A stretch of 64,000 nt of DNA from an uncultured Roseobacter sp. (GCF_947492555.1 NZ_CANLNE010000002.1:1152649-1216648); one strand, 5' to 3'. Shown: positions 26,635 through 36,080, counted from the stretch's first letter. Numbers and translations: made by a program. The notes: generated by a model from the sequence alone, not told the origin.

Positions 26635-27248
26635 GGGAGGATGACGGGTGGTGCGTCGCGCGCAGGCGCCGCATCCGCCGGTCGCAGGTAGAGCGGCGCC
26701 GGGCGCTGGGTTGTCGTGCTGTATCGTTCTGCCGTCAGATGAGCGATGGCTTGCGCAACCGGGTAGGTGGGCGACTGACCCGTCGCGCCAAAAAGGGGCC
26801 CGTCATAGGCGGGCAGGCAAAGTGCGGGAGCCATAAGCGGCTCTGTGGTCGCCGCTCCATCAAAGCGCTGGAAATAGAGGTGGTCTCGGCGGGCATCGAT
26901 TGCCACGGCGCAAGGGCCATCGTGGCCATATCGCAGGGCGTCGAAACTGGACACGCCAACGGCGGGGACGCCAAGACCCAGGGCAAGCCCACGCGCCGCC
27001 GCGACAGAAATTCGAATGCCGGTGAAGTTTCCCGGGCCGATGCCCACGCCGATTGCCGTCAGCGCGCCAAAGGATAAATCCGCAGATGTCAGCAGATCGT
27101 CACAGAGAGACACAAGCCGTTCGGCCTGCCCTTTCTGCATGGGCTCTTCCGCCTGCGCCACAAGCTGCCCATCCGATAACACCGCCGCCGCGCAATACGG
27201 CGCGGCGGTATCAAATGCCAGCACGGTTACGGGCGCGTGTTGGGTCAT
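26631..27248 (-). CDS. tsaB: tRNA threonylcarbamoyladenosine biosynthesis protein TsaB
   Basis: TsaB is the non-catalytic partner of TsaD in making t6A37 of ANN-decoding tRNAs. The 205-residue protein has the ASKHA fold: AFDTAAPYCAAAV at the N-terminus and the GVGIGPGNFTGIRISVAAARGLALGLGVP block. It overlaps rimI by 4 nt and shares one base with the stop of the upstream GFA gene. Confidence 0.93.
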   Translation of the reverse strand: MTQHAPVTVLAFDTAAPYCAAAVLSDGQLVAQAEEPMQKGQAERLVSLCDDLLTSADLSFGALTAIGVGIGPGNFTGIRISVAAARGLALGLGVPAVGVSSFDALRYGHDGPCAVAIDARRDHLYFQRFDGAATTEPLMAPALCLPAYDGPLFGATGQSPTYPVAQAIAHLTAERYSTTTQRPAPLYLRPADAAPARDAPPVILP

Positions 27249-27682
27249 TACTGCTCTGATCCGGGGCGTAGCGCATCGCGGGCGGTTGTTTCATTTCGAG
27301 GAAGCTTGTCCTGGATATGCAACCACGGCAATCCGGACGCGGCATGGGAATGCAAGCTTGGCGGCAGCTCTGCCGCCTGATCAATGAGGCCAAGGGGCAC
27401 GTAAATCTGTCCCGGAAGATAGCCGTAGCGTGCACCAAGCTGTGACCCACAGGCGTCGCAAAACCAGCGTTCTACGCCGTCAAAATGCGACACAGGCGTG
27501 CCGGGGTCGGGCGTGTATCGCACGGACCCATCCGCAAAGGCTGCAAAAGCAGCCACCGGCGCGCCAGAAACGCGCCGACAGTCCGAGCAGTGGCAGTAGG
27601 AAACGACGGAAGGTAGGGCAGAAACCGAAAACCGGGTCTTTCCGCAGTAACACCGACCGGTGATCGGCGGGTTCTTGTCCAT
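27248..27682 (-). CDS. GFA-family (glutathione-dependent formaldehyde-activating-like) zinc protein
   Basis: The 144-residue protein has the three zinc/structural cysteine groups of the GFA fold: GRCYCGKTRF (N-terminus), YCHCSDCRR, and WFCDACGSQLG. Family members were named for formaldehyde-glutathione adduct formation, but most lack proven activity. The methanol oxidation cluster 27 kb away makes formaldehyde handling conceivable, but there is no direct link. One-base overlap with tsaB. Confidence 0.85.
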   Translation of the reverse strand: MDKNPPITGRCYCGKTRFSVSALPSVVSYCHCSDCRRVSGAPVAAFAAFADGSVRYTPDPGTPVSHFDGVERWFCDACGSQLGARYGYLPGQIYVPLGLIDQAAELPPSLHSHAASGLPWLHIQDKLPRNETTARDALRPGSEQ

Positions 27683-27689
27683 GATCTGC

Positions 27690-28253
27690 TTACGTGGCGA
27701 CCGGGCGCACTTCGGTGACCTCGGGGATGTAGTGGCGCAGCAGGTTTTCGATCCCCATCTTCAGTGTCAGCGTGGAGGAGGGACACCCGGCGCAGGCGCC
27801 TTGCATATGCAGGTAGACAACGCCGCGGTCAAAGCCGTGGAAGGTGATGTCGCCCCCGTCTTGCGCCACGGCAGGTCGTACGCGGCTGTCCAGCAATTCC
27901 TTGATCTGGTTGACGATCGGGCCGTCTTCCCCGGTGTGTTCCGCATGACCGGAGGCCGGTGTGTGATCCCCGGCCATGACAGGCTGCCCGGATTGGAAAT
28001 GTTCCATGATCGCGCCCAGAAGGGCGGGCTTGATGTGATCCCAGTCGACTGCGTCGCTTTTGGTCACGGTGACAAAGTCGGTCCCGAAGAAGACGCCGGT
28101 GACCCCTTCAACCCCAAAAACACGCGTCGCCAGAGGCGATTTATCCGCCGTTTCAGCGGTCGGGAAATCAGCCGTGCCCATCTCCAGCACGGTCTGACCG
28201 GGCAGGAATTTCAAGGTGGCGGGGTTCGGTGTCGATTCTGTCTGAATGAACAT
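27690..28253 (-). CDS. NifU-like Fe-S scaffold protein
   Basis: The 187-residue protein has the Nfu N-terminal domain (MFIQTESTPNPATLKFLPG) and the C-terminal NifU domain with CAGCPSSTLTLKMGIENLL. The CxxC pair of this domain carries the transferred 4Fe-4S cluster. It delivers Fe-S clusters to target enzymes; complex II, lipoate synthase or RimO are typical clients, and several such proteins are encoded in this window. It stops 7 nt before the GFA gene start. Confidence 0.92.
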   Translation of the reverse strand: MFIQTESTPNPATLKFLPGQTVLEMGTADFPTAETADKSPLATRVFGVEGVTGVFFGTDFVTVTKSDAVDWDHIKPALLGAIMEHFQSGQPVMAGDHTPASGHAEHTGEDGPIVNQIKELLDSRVRPAVAQDGGDITFHGFDRGVVYLHMQGACAGCPSSTLTLKMGIENLLRHYIPEVTEVRPVAT

Positions 28254-28358
28254 GGATTTTCTCCTGAGGATGCCTCAGATATGCGGGTCGTGCCCCGTTA
28301 AGTCAAGGTTTGGAATCATTCTAATCTAGGCAGGGCCACGGCACATTAATAAAAACGC

Positions 28359-28814
28359 TCAGGTAATCGCCTCAAGCTTTTCCTTGCTCAGGTCGCCGGG
28401 CACAATCGTGATCGGAATGGGCAGCGTTCCCGCACTTTTTGTGAGTTGCGTGACCAGCGGGCCTGGGCCCTTCTTGTCGGTCCCTGCACCCAAGACCAAT
28501 ACGCCGATCTCCGGGTCTTCGTGAATCTGCGACAATATCTCATCCACGGGCGGGCCTTCACGGATTACCAGTTCAGGATCAATGCCCTGCCGGTCCCGCA
28601 TCCATTTGGCGAAAACCTCGTAATGCACTTCGATCCGTTCGCGCGCTTCTTCACGCATCACAGCACCAACGCCGATCCAGTGGTTGAATTCATCCGGCGG
28701 AATGACCGAGAGGATTTCGACCCCGCCGCCGGTATTGGCCGCCCGCATCGCCGCAAATCGCATGGCGTTCAGGCATTCGCGACTGTCGTCCAGCACGACA
28801 AGAAACTTGCGCAT
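28359..28814 (-). CDS. Universal stress protein family
   Basis: The 151-residue single UspA domain begins KFLVVLDDSRECLNAMRFA. The C-terminal part (GVLVLGAGTDKKGPGPLVTQL, then IPITIVPG) carries an atypical ATP loop, because the usual GxGxxG-S/T is incomplete. The start ATG 28814 follows AAGGGGG; the longer frame was rejected. It is divergent from the BLUF gene with a 134-nt promoter region. Role in stress response is inferred. Confidence 0.82.
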   Translation of the reverse strand: MRKFLVVLDDSRECLNAMRFAAMRAANTGGGVEILSVIPPDEFNHWIGVGAVMREEARERIEVHYEVFAKWMRDRQGIDPELVIREGPPVDEILSQIHEDPEIGVLVLGAGTDKKGPGPLVTQLTKSAGTLPIPITIVPGDLSKEKLEAIT

Positions 28815-28948
28815 CTTACGATGTCCCCCTTTTTGGCAGATCATGACCTCAGTTTCCGGGCGGCGCAATCGCAATCTCTGTCCGGCTGCCTCTGGACAGA
28901 AGGCACGCAAGGCGCAATTCTGGTGGGACAAGCGGAAAGGTCCGGAAA

Positions 28949-29350
28949 ATGTCCGTCTATCAGCTGATCTATACCTCGCGTCCTTTTGGGTACGACCTGA
29001 ACATGCTGGCCAGTATTCTGGCAACGGCACGGTCCCGAAACGCGCGGGACGACATCACCGGCGCGCTGATCTGTCGGCCGGATGTTTTTCTGCAGCTTCT
29101 TGAGGGCCCTCGGTTGAAGGTCGAGGCCACATACGAGCGGATTTGCGCGGATGATCGGCATGTGGAAGTGACATCGCTGGTGTCCGAAGGCGTGCCCGAC
29201 CGGCTCTTTCCCGATTGGGCGATGAAGCACGACCCTGCGGTGTCTTGGCTCTGGTCGCCGCTGGAGGTGCACATGGGCGCGCTGCATGCGGCCTCCAAAC
29301 TGGCCATTCGCGAAGTCTTTTTCAGGTCAGCCCAGGACGACCCGTCATAA
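28949..29350 (+). CDS. BLUF-domain blue-light photoreceptor
   Basis: The 133-residue protein is a single BLUF domain that should bind FAD. All key photocycle residues are present at correct spacing: Tyr8 (in LIYTS), Asn31 (SRNARDDITG), Gln49 (FLQLLEG) and the Trp90-x-Met92 pair (PDWAM), matching AppA Tyr21, Asn45, Gln63, Trp104 and Met106. There is no output domain, so signalling must go through a partner. The gene overlaps the 3' end of ilvE by 6 nt, tail to tail. Confidence 0.93.
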   Translation: MSVYQLIYTSRPFGYDLNMLASILATARSRNARDDITGALICRPDVFLQLLEGPRLKVEATYERICADDRHVEVTSLVSEGVPDRLFPDWAMKHDPAVSWLWSPLEVHMGALHAASKLAIREVFFRSAQDDPS

Positions 29351-30211
29351 AGGTTCCGAGGCGGCCCAGTCCCAGTACATCTCGCGCAGCCGTCGCGCCA
29401 TGGGACCAACCTGATACGTTGTGTCCTCCAGCGCTTTGACCGGCGTGATTTTTGACATGTTCCCGGTCATGAAAACCTCATCCGCGCTGTGGAAATCATC
29501 AAACGTCAGCACCTTTTCATGCAGGACAATGCCGTCGGCCTTCATATTCGTGATGTGACGCGCTCGGGTAATTCCGGCAAGGAATGTGCCATTGGCGATC
29601 GGGGTAAAGACCTCACCATCCCGCACCATGAAGATGTTGGCTGTGGCCGTTTCCGCGACATTGCCCATCGCATCCGCCACCAGCGCATTGCTGAACCCGC
29701 GCGCGCGGACTTCAGCCAGCATCCGCGCGTTGTTGGGGTAAAGGCATCCCGCCTTGGCGTTGACGACATTGTCTTCCATCACCGGGCGGCGGAACCTTGT
29801 GAGACCAAGCGTGGCTGCCGCATCCGCCGGCGCCATGGGGATCTGTTCCAGGCTGATCGCGAAACCGGTCTCATCCCTGCGCGGGACAATGGCGGTGTCA
29901 TCTCCATGGATCGCCCAATACATCGGGCGGATATAGACAGCATCCCCAGCCCCGTAGTTTTTTAGGCCCTCGCGGACGATTTCGACCATGTCTTCGGTGC
30001 TGACCGTCGGCTTGATCATCAACGCCTCGGCAGAGCGGTTGACCCGCGCGCAATGCGGCACCAGGTCCGGCGCGCGACCCGCAAAGAACCGCGCACCATC
30101 AAAGACCGTCGTGCCCAGCCAGGCGCCATGATCAGCCGCCTGCATCACCGGCACATCGCCCCTGTGCCAGCGACCGTCGAAATAGGTGTGAATGTTGGTG
30201 CCGACGCTCAT
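29345..30211 (-). CDS. ilvE: Branched-chain amino acid aminotransferase-like class IV aminotransferase
   Basis: The 288-residue fold-type IV PLP enzyme has the PLP lysine in NAKAGCLYPNN and downstream blocks NVAETATANIF and VFMTGNMSKITPV. These, with WLGTTVFDGARFF, are closest to the short Rhodobacterales branched-chain aminotransferases. D-amino-acid transaminase or aminodeoxychorismate lyase are alternatives. A 55-nt gap upstream separates it from the 75-residue hypothetical gene. Confidence 0.85.
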   Translation of the reverse strand: MSVGTNIHTYFDGRWHRGDVPVMQAADHGAWLGTTVFDGARFFAGRAPDLVPHCARVNRSAEALMIKPTVSTEDMVEIVREGLKNYGAGDAVYIRPMYWAIHGDDTAIVPRRDETGFAISLEQIPMAPADAAATLGLTRFRRPVMEDNVVNAKAGCLYPNNARMLAEVRARGFSNALVADAMGNVAETATANIFMVRDGEVFTPIANGTFLAGITRARHITNMKADGIVLHEKVLTFDDFHSADEVFMTGNMSKITPVKALEDTTYQVGPMARRLREMYWDWAASEPL

Positions 30212-30266
30212 TTATTGGTCTCCGGGAGAGGGGCCAGAGGGAATTCGCAGCCCGTTTTGGTCAGGG

Positions 30267-30494
30267 TTACTCGGCGCGGTAGACGCCTTCCGGCAGGTTC
30301 AGCGCTGCCGTCAGATCGCGCCACTGTTCAGGGGACAGCGTGATGGAAACGGTGCGGTCCGTGCGTGGGTCGTATTGGTTCAGCAGAATGGCGCTCTCCG
30401 TCGCATGCACGCTCACGTCTTCCTGCAAGGGTGCTTTGCCATCATCCACAAGGGTCACGACCGTCGCGTCGAATTCGTGTTCGATTGTAAACAT
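30267..30494 (-). CDS. Small conserved-looking protein of unknown function
   Basis: The 75-residue acidic protein starts MFTIEHEFDATVVTLVDDGK and ends with a short helix (LSPEQWRDLTAALNLPEG). I do not recognise a named family. The strand-strand-helix pattern, the lack of TM segments and the intact frame with high-GC third positions support it as coding. It is divergent from the M48 peptidase gene. Confidence 0.6.
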   Translation of the reverse strand: MFTIEHEFDATVVTLVDDGKAPLQEDVSVHATESAILLNQYDPRTDRTVSITLSPEQWRDLTAALNLPEGVYRAE

Positions 30495-30615
30495 GGGGTC
30501 AGACTACGGGTTGCGACGCGCGATGCAAGGGGGACAAAGCTGTGTGATCGGACTGGTCGCCGGGAGTGAAGGTGCTAAGATACACGGCAGTAACAAGCGC
30601 GGAGAGAGTCACCCC

Positions 30616-31326
30616 ATGCGATGGAAGCCGATAGCCACAATCATTGCCGCAATGGTGCTCGCTGGGTGCGAGGTGACAACAACGTCCGGGCCAACCGGAC
30701 CCACGGCACCCGCTGCCGGACAAAGCGGTACGATTAACCGCGCGTCGGTGCAAAGCTTTGGCCAAGTGGTGCGCACTGTCGAACCTGTGGCGGAGCGGGA
30801 GTGCCGGGCGCGTACGTCACGTGTGAATTGTGACTTCAAGATCGTCGTCGACAGCAGACCGAACCAGCCTCCCAACGCGTTCCAAACACTGGATAAATCC
30901 GGGCGACCCATTATCGCTTTCACGCAGGCGCTTATCGCGGATGCACGCAATGTCGATGAACTGGCGTTCGTGATGGGGCATGAGGCGGCGCACCACATTG
31001 CAGGCCATATCGCACGACAGCAGCAAAATGCGGTTGCAGGTGCCGTCATCGCGGGCAGTCTGGCGGTTCTCCTGGGCGGCACCGGCGAAGCGGTAGAGTC
31101 AGCGCAACGGACAGGTGCAAGGGTCGGCGCGCGGACCTATTCCAAGGATTTCGAATTGGAAGCGGATGCATTGGGCACCATCATTACCGCGCGGGCCGGG
31201 TACGATCCCCTGCGCGGGGCGCAGTTCTTCAGCCGCATTCCGGACCCGGGCGATCGCTTTCTCGGCACCCATCCGCCGAACAGTCAGCGGATTGAGACTG
31301 TGCGCAGAACAGCGGCAGGATTGTAA
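30616..31326 (+). CDS. M48-family lipoprotein metallopeptidase
   Basis: The 236-residue protein has a lipoprotein signal (residues 1-17, VLAGCEV), so Cys18 should be lipidated. The M48 zinc motif HEAAHH follows in VMGHEAAHHIAGH, and a third-ligand region FELEADALG completes it. This is the compact YggG/LoiP-like class of periplasmic quality-control peptidase. The start ATG 30616 follows GGAGAGAG; the longer frame to 30340 runs through the divergent gene. Confidence 0.87.
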   Translation: MRWKPIATIIAAMVLAGCEVTTTSGPTGPTAPAAGQSGTINRASVQSFGQVVRTVEPVAERECRARTSRVNCDFKIVVDSRPNQPPNAFQTLDKSGRPIIAFTQALIADARNVDELAFVMGHEAAHHIAGHIARQQQNAVAGAVIAGSLAVLLGGTGEAVESAQRTGARVGARTYSKDFELEADALGTIITARAGYDPLRGAQFFSRIPDPGDRFLGTHPPNSQRIETVRRTAAGL

Positions 31327-31728
31327 TCACTGTTTGGAATGGCGTCCGGCATCTGTCGCCGCGCTTTCACTTTGACGCTTCACATGGCGTTGGTAGAGAA
31401 GCGGCGCAAGAATCCTGTCGTATGCCCAATTCGCCAGGAAGAAAACGACCGGTAGTCGCACAAAACGAGCCAGCCATCGATATCCGGGCAAGCCCTCCCA
31501 GAGCGCGATGAACGCCGGAACACCGATGTGAGTCCGGCCGTCTTTACGCACGTGCAGGCGCCGCGCGGCGTCAGCCGCATCTACGCCCCATGTCCGCAAG
31601 TTTTCCGCATCCGCCAGATCATCATAGCGGTGCGGCAAGTCGCGCGCGGTGCTGAGACGCCGATAGTGCGCAATTTCGCGGCTGCAGACCGGGCAAGTGC
31701 CGTTGTAGAGAATATCCGTTTTGCTCAT
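31327..31728 (-). CDS. DCC-family (DUF393) thiol-disulfide protein
   Basis: The 133-residue protein starts KTDILYNGTCPVCSREIAHYR, the DxxCxxC thioredoxin-like motif of DCC1/DUF393 proteins, and ends in a hydrophobic segment (about 90-110). Redox partner unknown. It ends directly at the M48 gene stop, so the two converge with no gap. Confidence 0.82.
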   Translation of the reverse strand: MSKTDILYNGTCPVCSREIAHYRRLSTARDLPHRYDDLADAENLRTWGVDAADAARRLHVRKDGRTHIGVPAFIALWEGLPGYRWLARFVRLPVVFFLANWAYDRILAPLLYQRHVKRQSESAATDAGRHSKQ

Positions 31729-31781
31729 GGCCGGGAGCTAGATCGCTCCCATGATGTGTCCAGACGCCTGATTGTCGCAGA

Positions 31782-32132
31782 CTAGCGCGGCTTGTTGCCG
31801 TCAATCCATTTCGACATCATGCCCTTGTCCCGAAAGCACTCTCGCGGGATATCACGACGCTTGATCCGGGCGATCCTTTCCGCAAACGCAACCTGTTTGG
31901 AGGACGGGTAGTTCGCAAACCGGCCACCTGGAGCCCTGGTCTTATGGGCATCGATCCAGGCGGAAAGCGCGGCGCGATCGCCAGACAATCCCTGCGGCAG
32001 CGCTGTTCCGGTTCTTTGGGCAATCGCCTGTGCGTATTGCAGCTGCTTTTCCGTGGCTGCCAGAGTGTTTATGGCAGGACGCGCACCCTGTCCGGGTGCG
32101 AAAAGCCCGGGAATCTGGGGTTCAAAAGACAT
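31782..32132 (-). CDS. Duplicated small-domain protein with a candidate SOS promoter
   Basis: The 116-residue basic protein has no signal peptide and no Cys motif. It consists of two tandem repeats of about 38 residues, one starting TEKQLQYAQAIA (about 27-64) and one starting SSKQVAFAERIA (about 76-113). Both end in a W-I-D-x-(H/N)-K motif (SAWIDAHK and MSKWIDGNK). The shape is helical and Arg/Lys rich, so nucleic-acid binding is possible. I do not know a function. Its promoter contains an alphaproteobacterial LexA box (see 32162-32190), suggesting a role in DNA damage. Confidence 0.7.
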   Translation of the reverse strand: MSFEPQIPGLFAPGQGARPAINTLAATEKQLQYAQAIAQRTGTALPQGLSGDRAALSAWIDAHKTRAPGGRFANYPSSKQVAFAERIARIKRRDIPRECFRDKGMMSKWIDGNKPR

Positions 32133-32161
32133 GGGATGCTCCCCCTTAACAGTTCCATTAA

Positions 32162-32190
32162 TAAATAGAACATATGGAGAACATTTTCAA
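32162..32190 (-). promoter_or_regulatory. Candidate SOS (LexA) promoter
   Basis: The + strand has GAAC-N7-GAAC at 32168-32182 (GTTC-N7-GTTC on the minus strand), the LexA operator of Alphaproteobacteria. It sits between a TTGAAA -35 (32190-32185) and a TATTTA -10 (32167-32162) with an exact 17-bp spacer. The gene start is 30 nt below the -10. A repressor bound there would block RNA polymerase. Confidence 0.75.
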
Positions 32191-32218
32191 GCCCAAGGCT
32201 AAATTGGCCCTTGCATCG

Positions 32219-32461
32219 TCACAGTTTGGAATGCGTTCCATCGCAGAGAGGTGCGGTTTTGGTCGCCTTGCAGCCGCAGAAAAACAGGGTTTTGTCCGCC
32301 TGCGCCTCATACTTCATGGGCGAGAAGGCACTGTCCTTGTGCGAGCCATCACAAAAAGGCTGTTTCGAAGATTGGCCGCATGTGCACCAGAAGTAGGTTT
32401 TCCCGGCGCTCACTTCGACGCGGTAGGGCGATTTCTGGGCGATCTTCGGCGTATCGGTCAT
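32219..32461 (-). CDS. CDGSH iron-sulfur domain protein
   Basis: The 80-residue protein has two CDGSH-type 2Fe-2S motifs: CTCGQSSKQPFCDGSH (N-terminal) and CGCKATKTAPLCDGTH (C-terminal). Both retain the three Cys and one His ligands. Tandem bacterial CDGSH proteins are small redox or cluster-transfer proteins with no fixed role. The 86-nt gap downstream carries the SOS promoter of the next gene. Confidence 0.93.
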   Translation of the reverse strand: MTDTPKIAQKSPYRVEVSAGKTYFWCTCGQSSKQPFCDGSHKDSAFSPMKYEAQADKTLFFCGCKATKTAPLCDGTHSKL

Positions 32462-32557
32462 ATGGTTGCTTTCTCTGGCGCAAAGACTGTGGCTTGATCA
32501 GCGTGTGAGGTAGAGCATAGCGCACTGTCGCAGATCGACCAACGGACAGGATTGCTG

Positions 32558-33931
32558 TCAGGTTATCAACCGGCCCCAGAGATCGTATTCGCCGGCTTCG
32601 TCGACCTCGACCATTACGATATCGCCAAGGGACAAGCCCTCAAACCCTTCATCGATGAACAGGTTTCCGTCGATCTCCGGCGCATCCGCCCTGGTTCGGC
32701 AGGTGGCCGCCTCGTCGTCGATTTCATCAATGATAACCTCAAGCCGCTGCCCGACCTTGGCCGCCAGTTTCGCCTCAGAAATTGTCTGTGCCGTGGCCAT
32801 GAAGCGTTCCCAGCGGTCCTGCTTCACCTCCTCGGGCACATGATCCGGCAGCGCATTTGATCGCGCGCCGTCAACATTTTCGTATTGAAAGCATCCGACG
32901 CGGTCGAGCTGCGCCTCGTCCATCCAATCCAGCAGAGTCTGAAACTCGGCCTCGGTTTCGCCGGGGTAGCCAACGATGAAGGTCGACCGCAGGGTCAGTT
33001 CGGGGCAGATGTCGCGCCACGCTGCGATTTCGTCAAGCGTGCGCGCAGCGGCTGCCGGGCGGGCCATTCGGCGCAGCACATCCGGATGCGCGTGCTGAAA
33101 CGGGATGTCCAGATAGGGCAGCACCAGACCATCCGCCATCAGCGGGATCAATTGGCGCACATGCGGGTAGGGATAGACGTAGTGCAGCCGTACCCAGGCT
33201 CCCAGGCTCCCCAGATCCCGCGCCAGATCCGTGATGTGTGCCCGATGCCCGCGATCCGTTGCATGTTTGATGTCCACGCCATAGGCGGAGGTGTCCTGCG
33301 AGATGACCAGCAGCTCCTTGACGCCGCTTTCTACCAGCTTTTCCGCCTCGCGCAGCACCGCATGGGCGGGGCGGGATTGCAGCTTGCCGCGCATGTCGGG
33401 GATGATGCAGAACTTGCACTTGTGATTGCAGCCCTCGGAAATCTTCAGGTAGCTGAAGTGCCGTGGTGTCAGGCTGACCCCGGAGGCGGGTAGCAGATCG
33501 ACAAATGGATCGGGGCTGGGCGGTACCGCGTCGTGCACGGCATCCAACACCTGTTCGTATTGATGCGGCCCGGTCACGGCCAGCACGCTCGGGTGCGTGC
33601 CTGTGATGTATTCAGGCTCGGCGCCCAGACAGCCGGTGACAATCACCCGCCCGTTTTCCTGCAGCGCTTCGCCGATGGCTGTCAGGCTTTCGGCCTTCGC
33701 GCTGTCGAGAAAGCCGCAGGTGTTCACGATCACCGCGTTTGCCCCGGCGTAATCGGGTGAAATCCCGTAACCTTCCGCGCGCAGGCGGGTCAGAATACGT
33801 TCGCTGTCGACAAGTGCCTTTGGACACCCGAGACTGACCATGCCGATGGTCGGCTGTCCGGGGCGTGCAGGGTCCTGCAACCGTGCCTTTGGCGCGAGAT
33901 CGGGGCGCAGATTGGGTGGGTTTGTGCTCAT
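32558..33931 (-). CDS. rimO: Ribosomal protein S12 methylthiotransferase
   Basis: RimO adds a methylthio group to Asp88 of ribosomal protein S12 using SAM and 4Fe-4S clusters. The 457-residue protein shows the N-terminal UPF0004 cysteines ([24 protein letters not shown]), the radical-[11 protein letters not shown], and a C-terminal TRAM domain ([10 protein letters not shown] to the end). The start at 33931 gives the standard N-terminus; it is divergent from AsmA, with 66 nt between starts. Confidence 0.95.
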   Translation of the reverse strand: MSTNPPNLRPDLAPKARLQDPARPGQPTIGMVSLGCPKALVDSERILTRLRAEGYGISPDYAGANAVIVNTCGFLDSAKAESLTAIGEALQENGRVIVTGCLGAEPEYITGTHPSVLAVTGPHQYEQVLDAVHDAVPPSPDPFVDLLPASGVSLTPRHFSYLKISEGCNHKCKFCIIPDMRGKLQSRPAHAVLREAEKLVESGVKELLVISQDTSAYGVDIKHATDRGHRAHITDLARDLGSLGAWVRLHYVYPYPHVRQLIPLMADGLVLPYLDIPFQHAHPDVLRRMARPAAAARTLDEIAAWRDICPELTLRSTFIVGYPGETEAEFQTLLDWMDEAQLDRVGCFQYENVDGARSNALPDHVPEEVKQDRWERFMATAQTISEAKLAAKVGQRLEVIIDEIDDEAATCRTRADAPEIDGNLFIDEGFEGLSLGDIVMVEVDEAGEYDLWGRLIT

Positions 33932-33997
33932 GACTTGCGCTATAGTGGAAGTGAGGAGCCCCGAAAAGGGCTGGTGGATCAGAGTAAAGGTGTTGTC

Positions 33998-35926
33998 ATG
34001 AAATGGATCTTCCGTCTGTTGGGGCTGGTCGTCCTGATTGTCGTGGTGGGCGTTGTCTCGATTTTCTTTTTGCCGGCGGACCGGGTGGCACGTATCGCGG
34101 CAGAGCAATTGCGCGGCGTGACCGGGCGGGATGTGTCGATCACGGGCGATGTGGCGCTGACGTTCTGGCCGGTGCTGGGGGTGCGTGCGGGCGGTCTGGA
34201 AGTGGGTAATGCTGACTGGGCGGATCAGGGCCCGATGCTGCAGGCCGCAAACGCGGCCATTGGTGTGGATGCCATGGCGCTATTACAGGGTGAGATTCGT
34301 ATCACCAATATCGAGGCGGAAAGCCCGACGATTCGGCTGGAGCAGCGGGCGGATGGCCGCGCAAGCTGGCAATTCACCGATGCAAGCGGTGCGGCCCAGA
34401 TCGAGACTGAAACCGCGCCCGGTAGGCCCGCCCGTCCGATCAGCATTGAGCGGCTGAAAGTAACGGATGCGCGGCTGATCTATGATGCTGAGGGCAGTGA
34501 TCTTGTTTCTTACGAAGGGGTTGATCTGACCCTCGACTGGCCGGAACGGCTGGGCCCTGCCGAGATTGCCGCCGTCTTGCGGCCCACCGGTGACCCGGTG
34601 ACGGTTGATGCGGTTATCGACGGTTTTGCGGGTTTCATCACCGGCGACACGCAGACTTTCCGCGCCAGTGTGGACGCCGATGTGGGGACGCTTTCGTTTG
34701 ACGGGCGCGGTAGTACCACCGGGGCCGTTGCCGGCACGTTGACCTTGAAAACCAGCAATACGGGCGCTTTCTTGCAAGTGCTTGGGTTGCCCGGCGCGGA
34801 ACTACCTGAAAATCTGGGTCGAAGCATTGATCTCAGCACGGCGTTGACCCTGACGCCCGATCGCCAACTGGCATTGAGGGACGTCGTTGCAGAGTTGGGC
34901 AAAAACCGAATTACCGGAGCTGCTGACATTGGGCTGAACGGTGTGCCGCAGGTTAATGCGCAACTGAATTTGGGCGTGTTTGATCTGAGTTCCGGTGCCG
35001 CGCCTGAAACCGGCGGTGGTGATGGCGGCGCTGGGGCTGGCGGCAACGCCGGCAGCGGTTGGCCGAAAACACCCATCGACGCAAGCGGGCTTGCCGCGTT
35101 CAACGGCGAGATTGTATTGACGGCGCAGAGCATCGATCTGGGTCAGTTCAAGCTCGGAGCGACACGGGCGCTCTTGCGCAATGATCGGTCGCGCATGGTA
35201 TTCGATTTGCGGGATGTGGCCGCCTACGGTGGCAACCTGAGCGGTGAGTTTGTCATCAACAACCGATCCGGCCTGTCCGTGGGGGGCAGCCTTGCGGCTC
35301 AATCCATCCAGATGCAGTCGTTGCTGAGGGATGCCGCTGACTTGGACCGGCTGACCGGCCAAGGCAATGCGCGGCTGTCGTTTCTCGGAGCAGGGGCCTC
35401 GGTGGATGCGATCATGCGGTCTCTGTCGGGGGATGGCTCCGTTCAGATCGGGCGGGGCACGATCCTCGGGATTGACCTGGACCGGCTCATGCGGTCGGGA
35501 GACTCCAGCGGCGGGACCACCGTTTTCGATAGCCTTGGCGGGACATGGTCAATCGCCTCGGGCGTGCTGAGCAACAGTGATCTCTTGCTGCAGCTGAAAA
35601 ACTATCGGGCAACTGGCGAAGGTGTTGTGGGGCTGGGCGCGCAGACAGTGGACTATACCGTCACACCTATCGCGCTGCGGGCCAACAGCGGGCAGGGCGT
35701 GTCGATCCCTGTGCGCTTCACCGGGCCGTGGTCGGACGTCTCCATCAGACCGGACCTCGAGGCCGCCTTTGAGGCTGAGATCGGTGCAAAAACCGATGAG
35801 TTGGAAAATAGGGCCAAGGAAAAACTGAACGAACGCTTGGGCATTTCGGGACAGGACGGACAATCGACGGAGGACGCGGTGAAGGATAAGGTCAAGGAAA
35901 AGCTTTTGCGCAAGCTCTTCGACTGA
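33998..35926 (+). CDS. AsmA-family envelope protein
   Basis: The 642-residue protein has an N-terminal membrane helix (residues 6-28) followed by the AsmA domain ([30 protein letters not shown]), then a beta-rich periplasmic body. A Gly/Asn linker ([16 protein letters not shown]) near residue 345 divides it into two halves. The C-terminal part resembles the AsmA_2/TamB-like region. It ends in a charged coiled coil. AsmA proteins act in phospholipid or outer-membrane protein homeostasis. The start at 33998 was chosen for its signal anchor. Confidence 0.88.
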   Translation: MKWIFRLLGLVVLIVVVGVVSIFFLPADRVARIAAEQLRGVTGRDVSITGDVALTFWPVLGVRAGGLEVGNADWADQGPMLQAANAAIGVDAMALLQGEIRITNIEAESPTIRLEQRADGRASWQFTDASGAAQIETETAPGRPARPISIERLKVTDARLIYDAEGSDLVSYEGVDLTLDWPERLGPAEIAAVLRPTGDPVTVDAVIDGFAGFITGDTQTFRASVDADVGTLSFDGRGSTTGAVAGTLTLKTSNTGAFLQVLGLPGAELPENLGRSIDLSTALTLTPDRQLALRDVVAELGKNRITGAADIGLNGVPQVNAQLNLGVFDLSSGAAPETGGGDGGAGAGGNAGSGWPKTPIDASGLAAFNGEIVLTAQSIDLGQFKLGATRALLRNDRSRMVFDLRDVAAYGGNLSGEFVINNRSGLSVGGSLAAQSIQMQSLLRDAADLDRLTGQGNARLSFLGAGASVDAIMRSLSGDGSVQIGRGTILGIDLDRLMRSGDSSGGTTVFDSLGGTWSIASGVLSNSDLLLQLKNYRATGEGVVGLGAQTVDYTVTPIALRANSGQGVSIPVRFTGPWSDVSIRPDLEAAFEAEIGAKTDELENRAKEKLNERLGISGQDGQSTEDAVKDKVKEKLLRKLFD

Positions 35927-35985
35927 ACGGGGCGAACTGGGCTGATTCGCATCGGGCGTTTGGGTTGGCGTGGCTGCAATACAGG

Positions 35986-36058
35986 GGTGGCCTGAAAGCC
36001 CACCCTACCTGCTAAATCGCGGTCACGACCGGCAGGTAAGGTGGGCTTTCAGGCCACC
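35986..36058. repeat. Palindromic intergenic repeat, copy 2 (inverted pair)
   Basis: A 27-nt arm (35986-36012) and its inverse (36032-36058) have one mismatch, with a 19-nt loop between. The repeated unit GGTGGCCTGAAAGCCCACC is the same as the 19634-19655 element. It lies between convergent asmA and kdsA, so it may be a bidirectional terminator. Confidence 0.7.
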
Positions 36059-36080
36059 TTAGGCGCAAGAGGTGACACCG

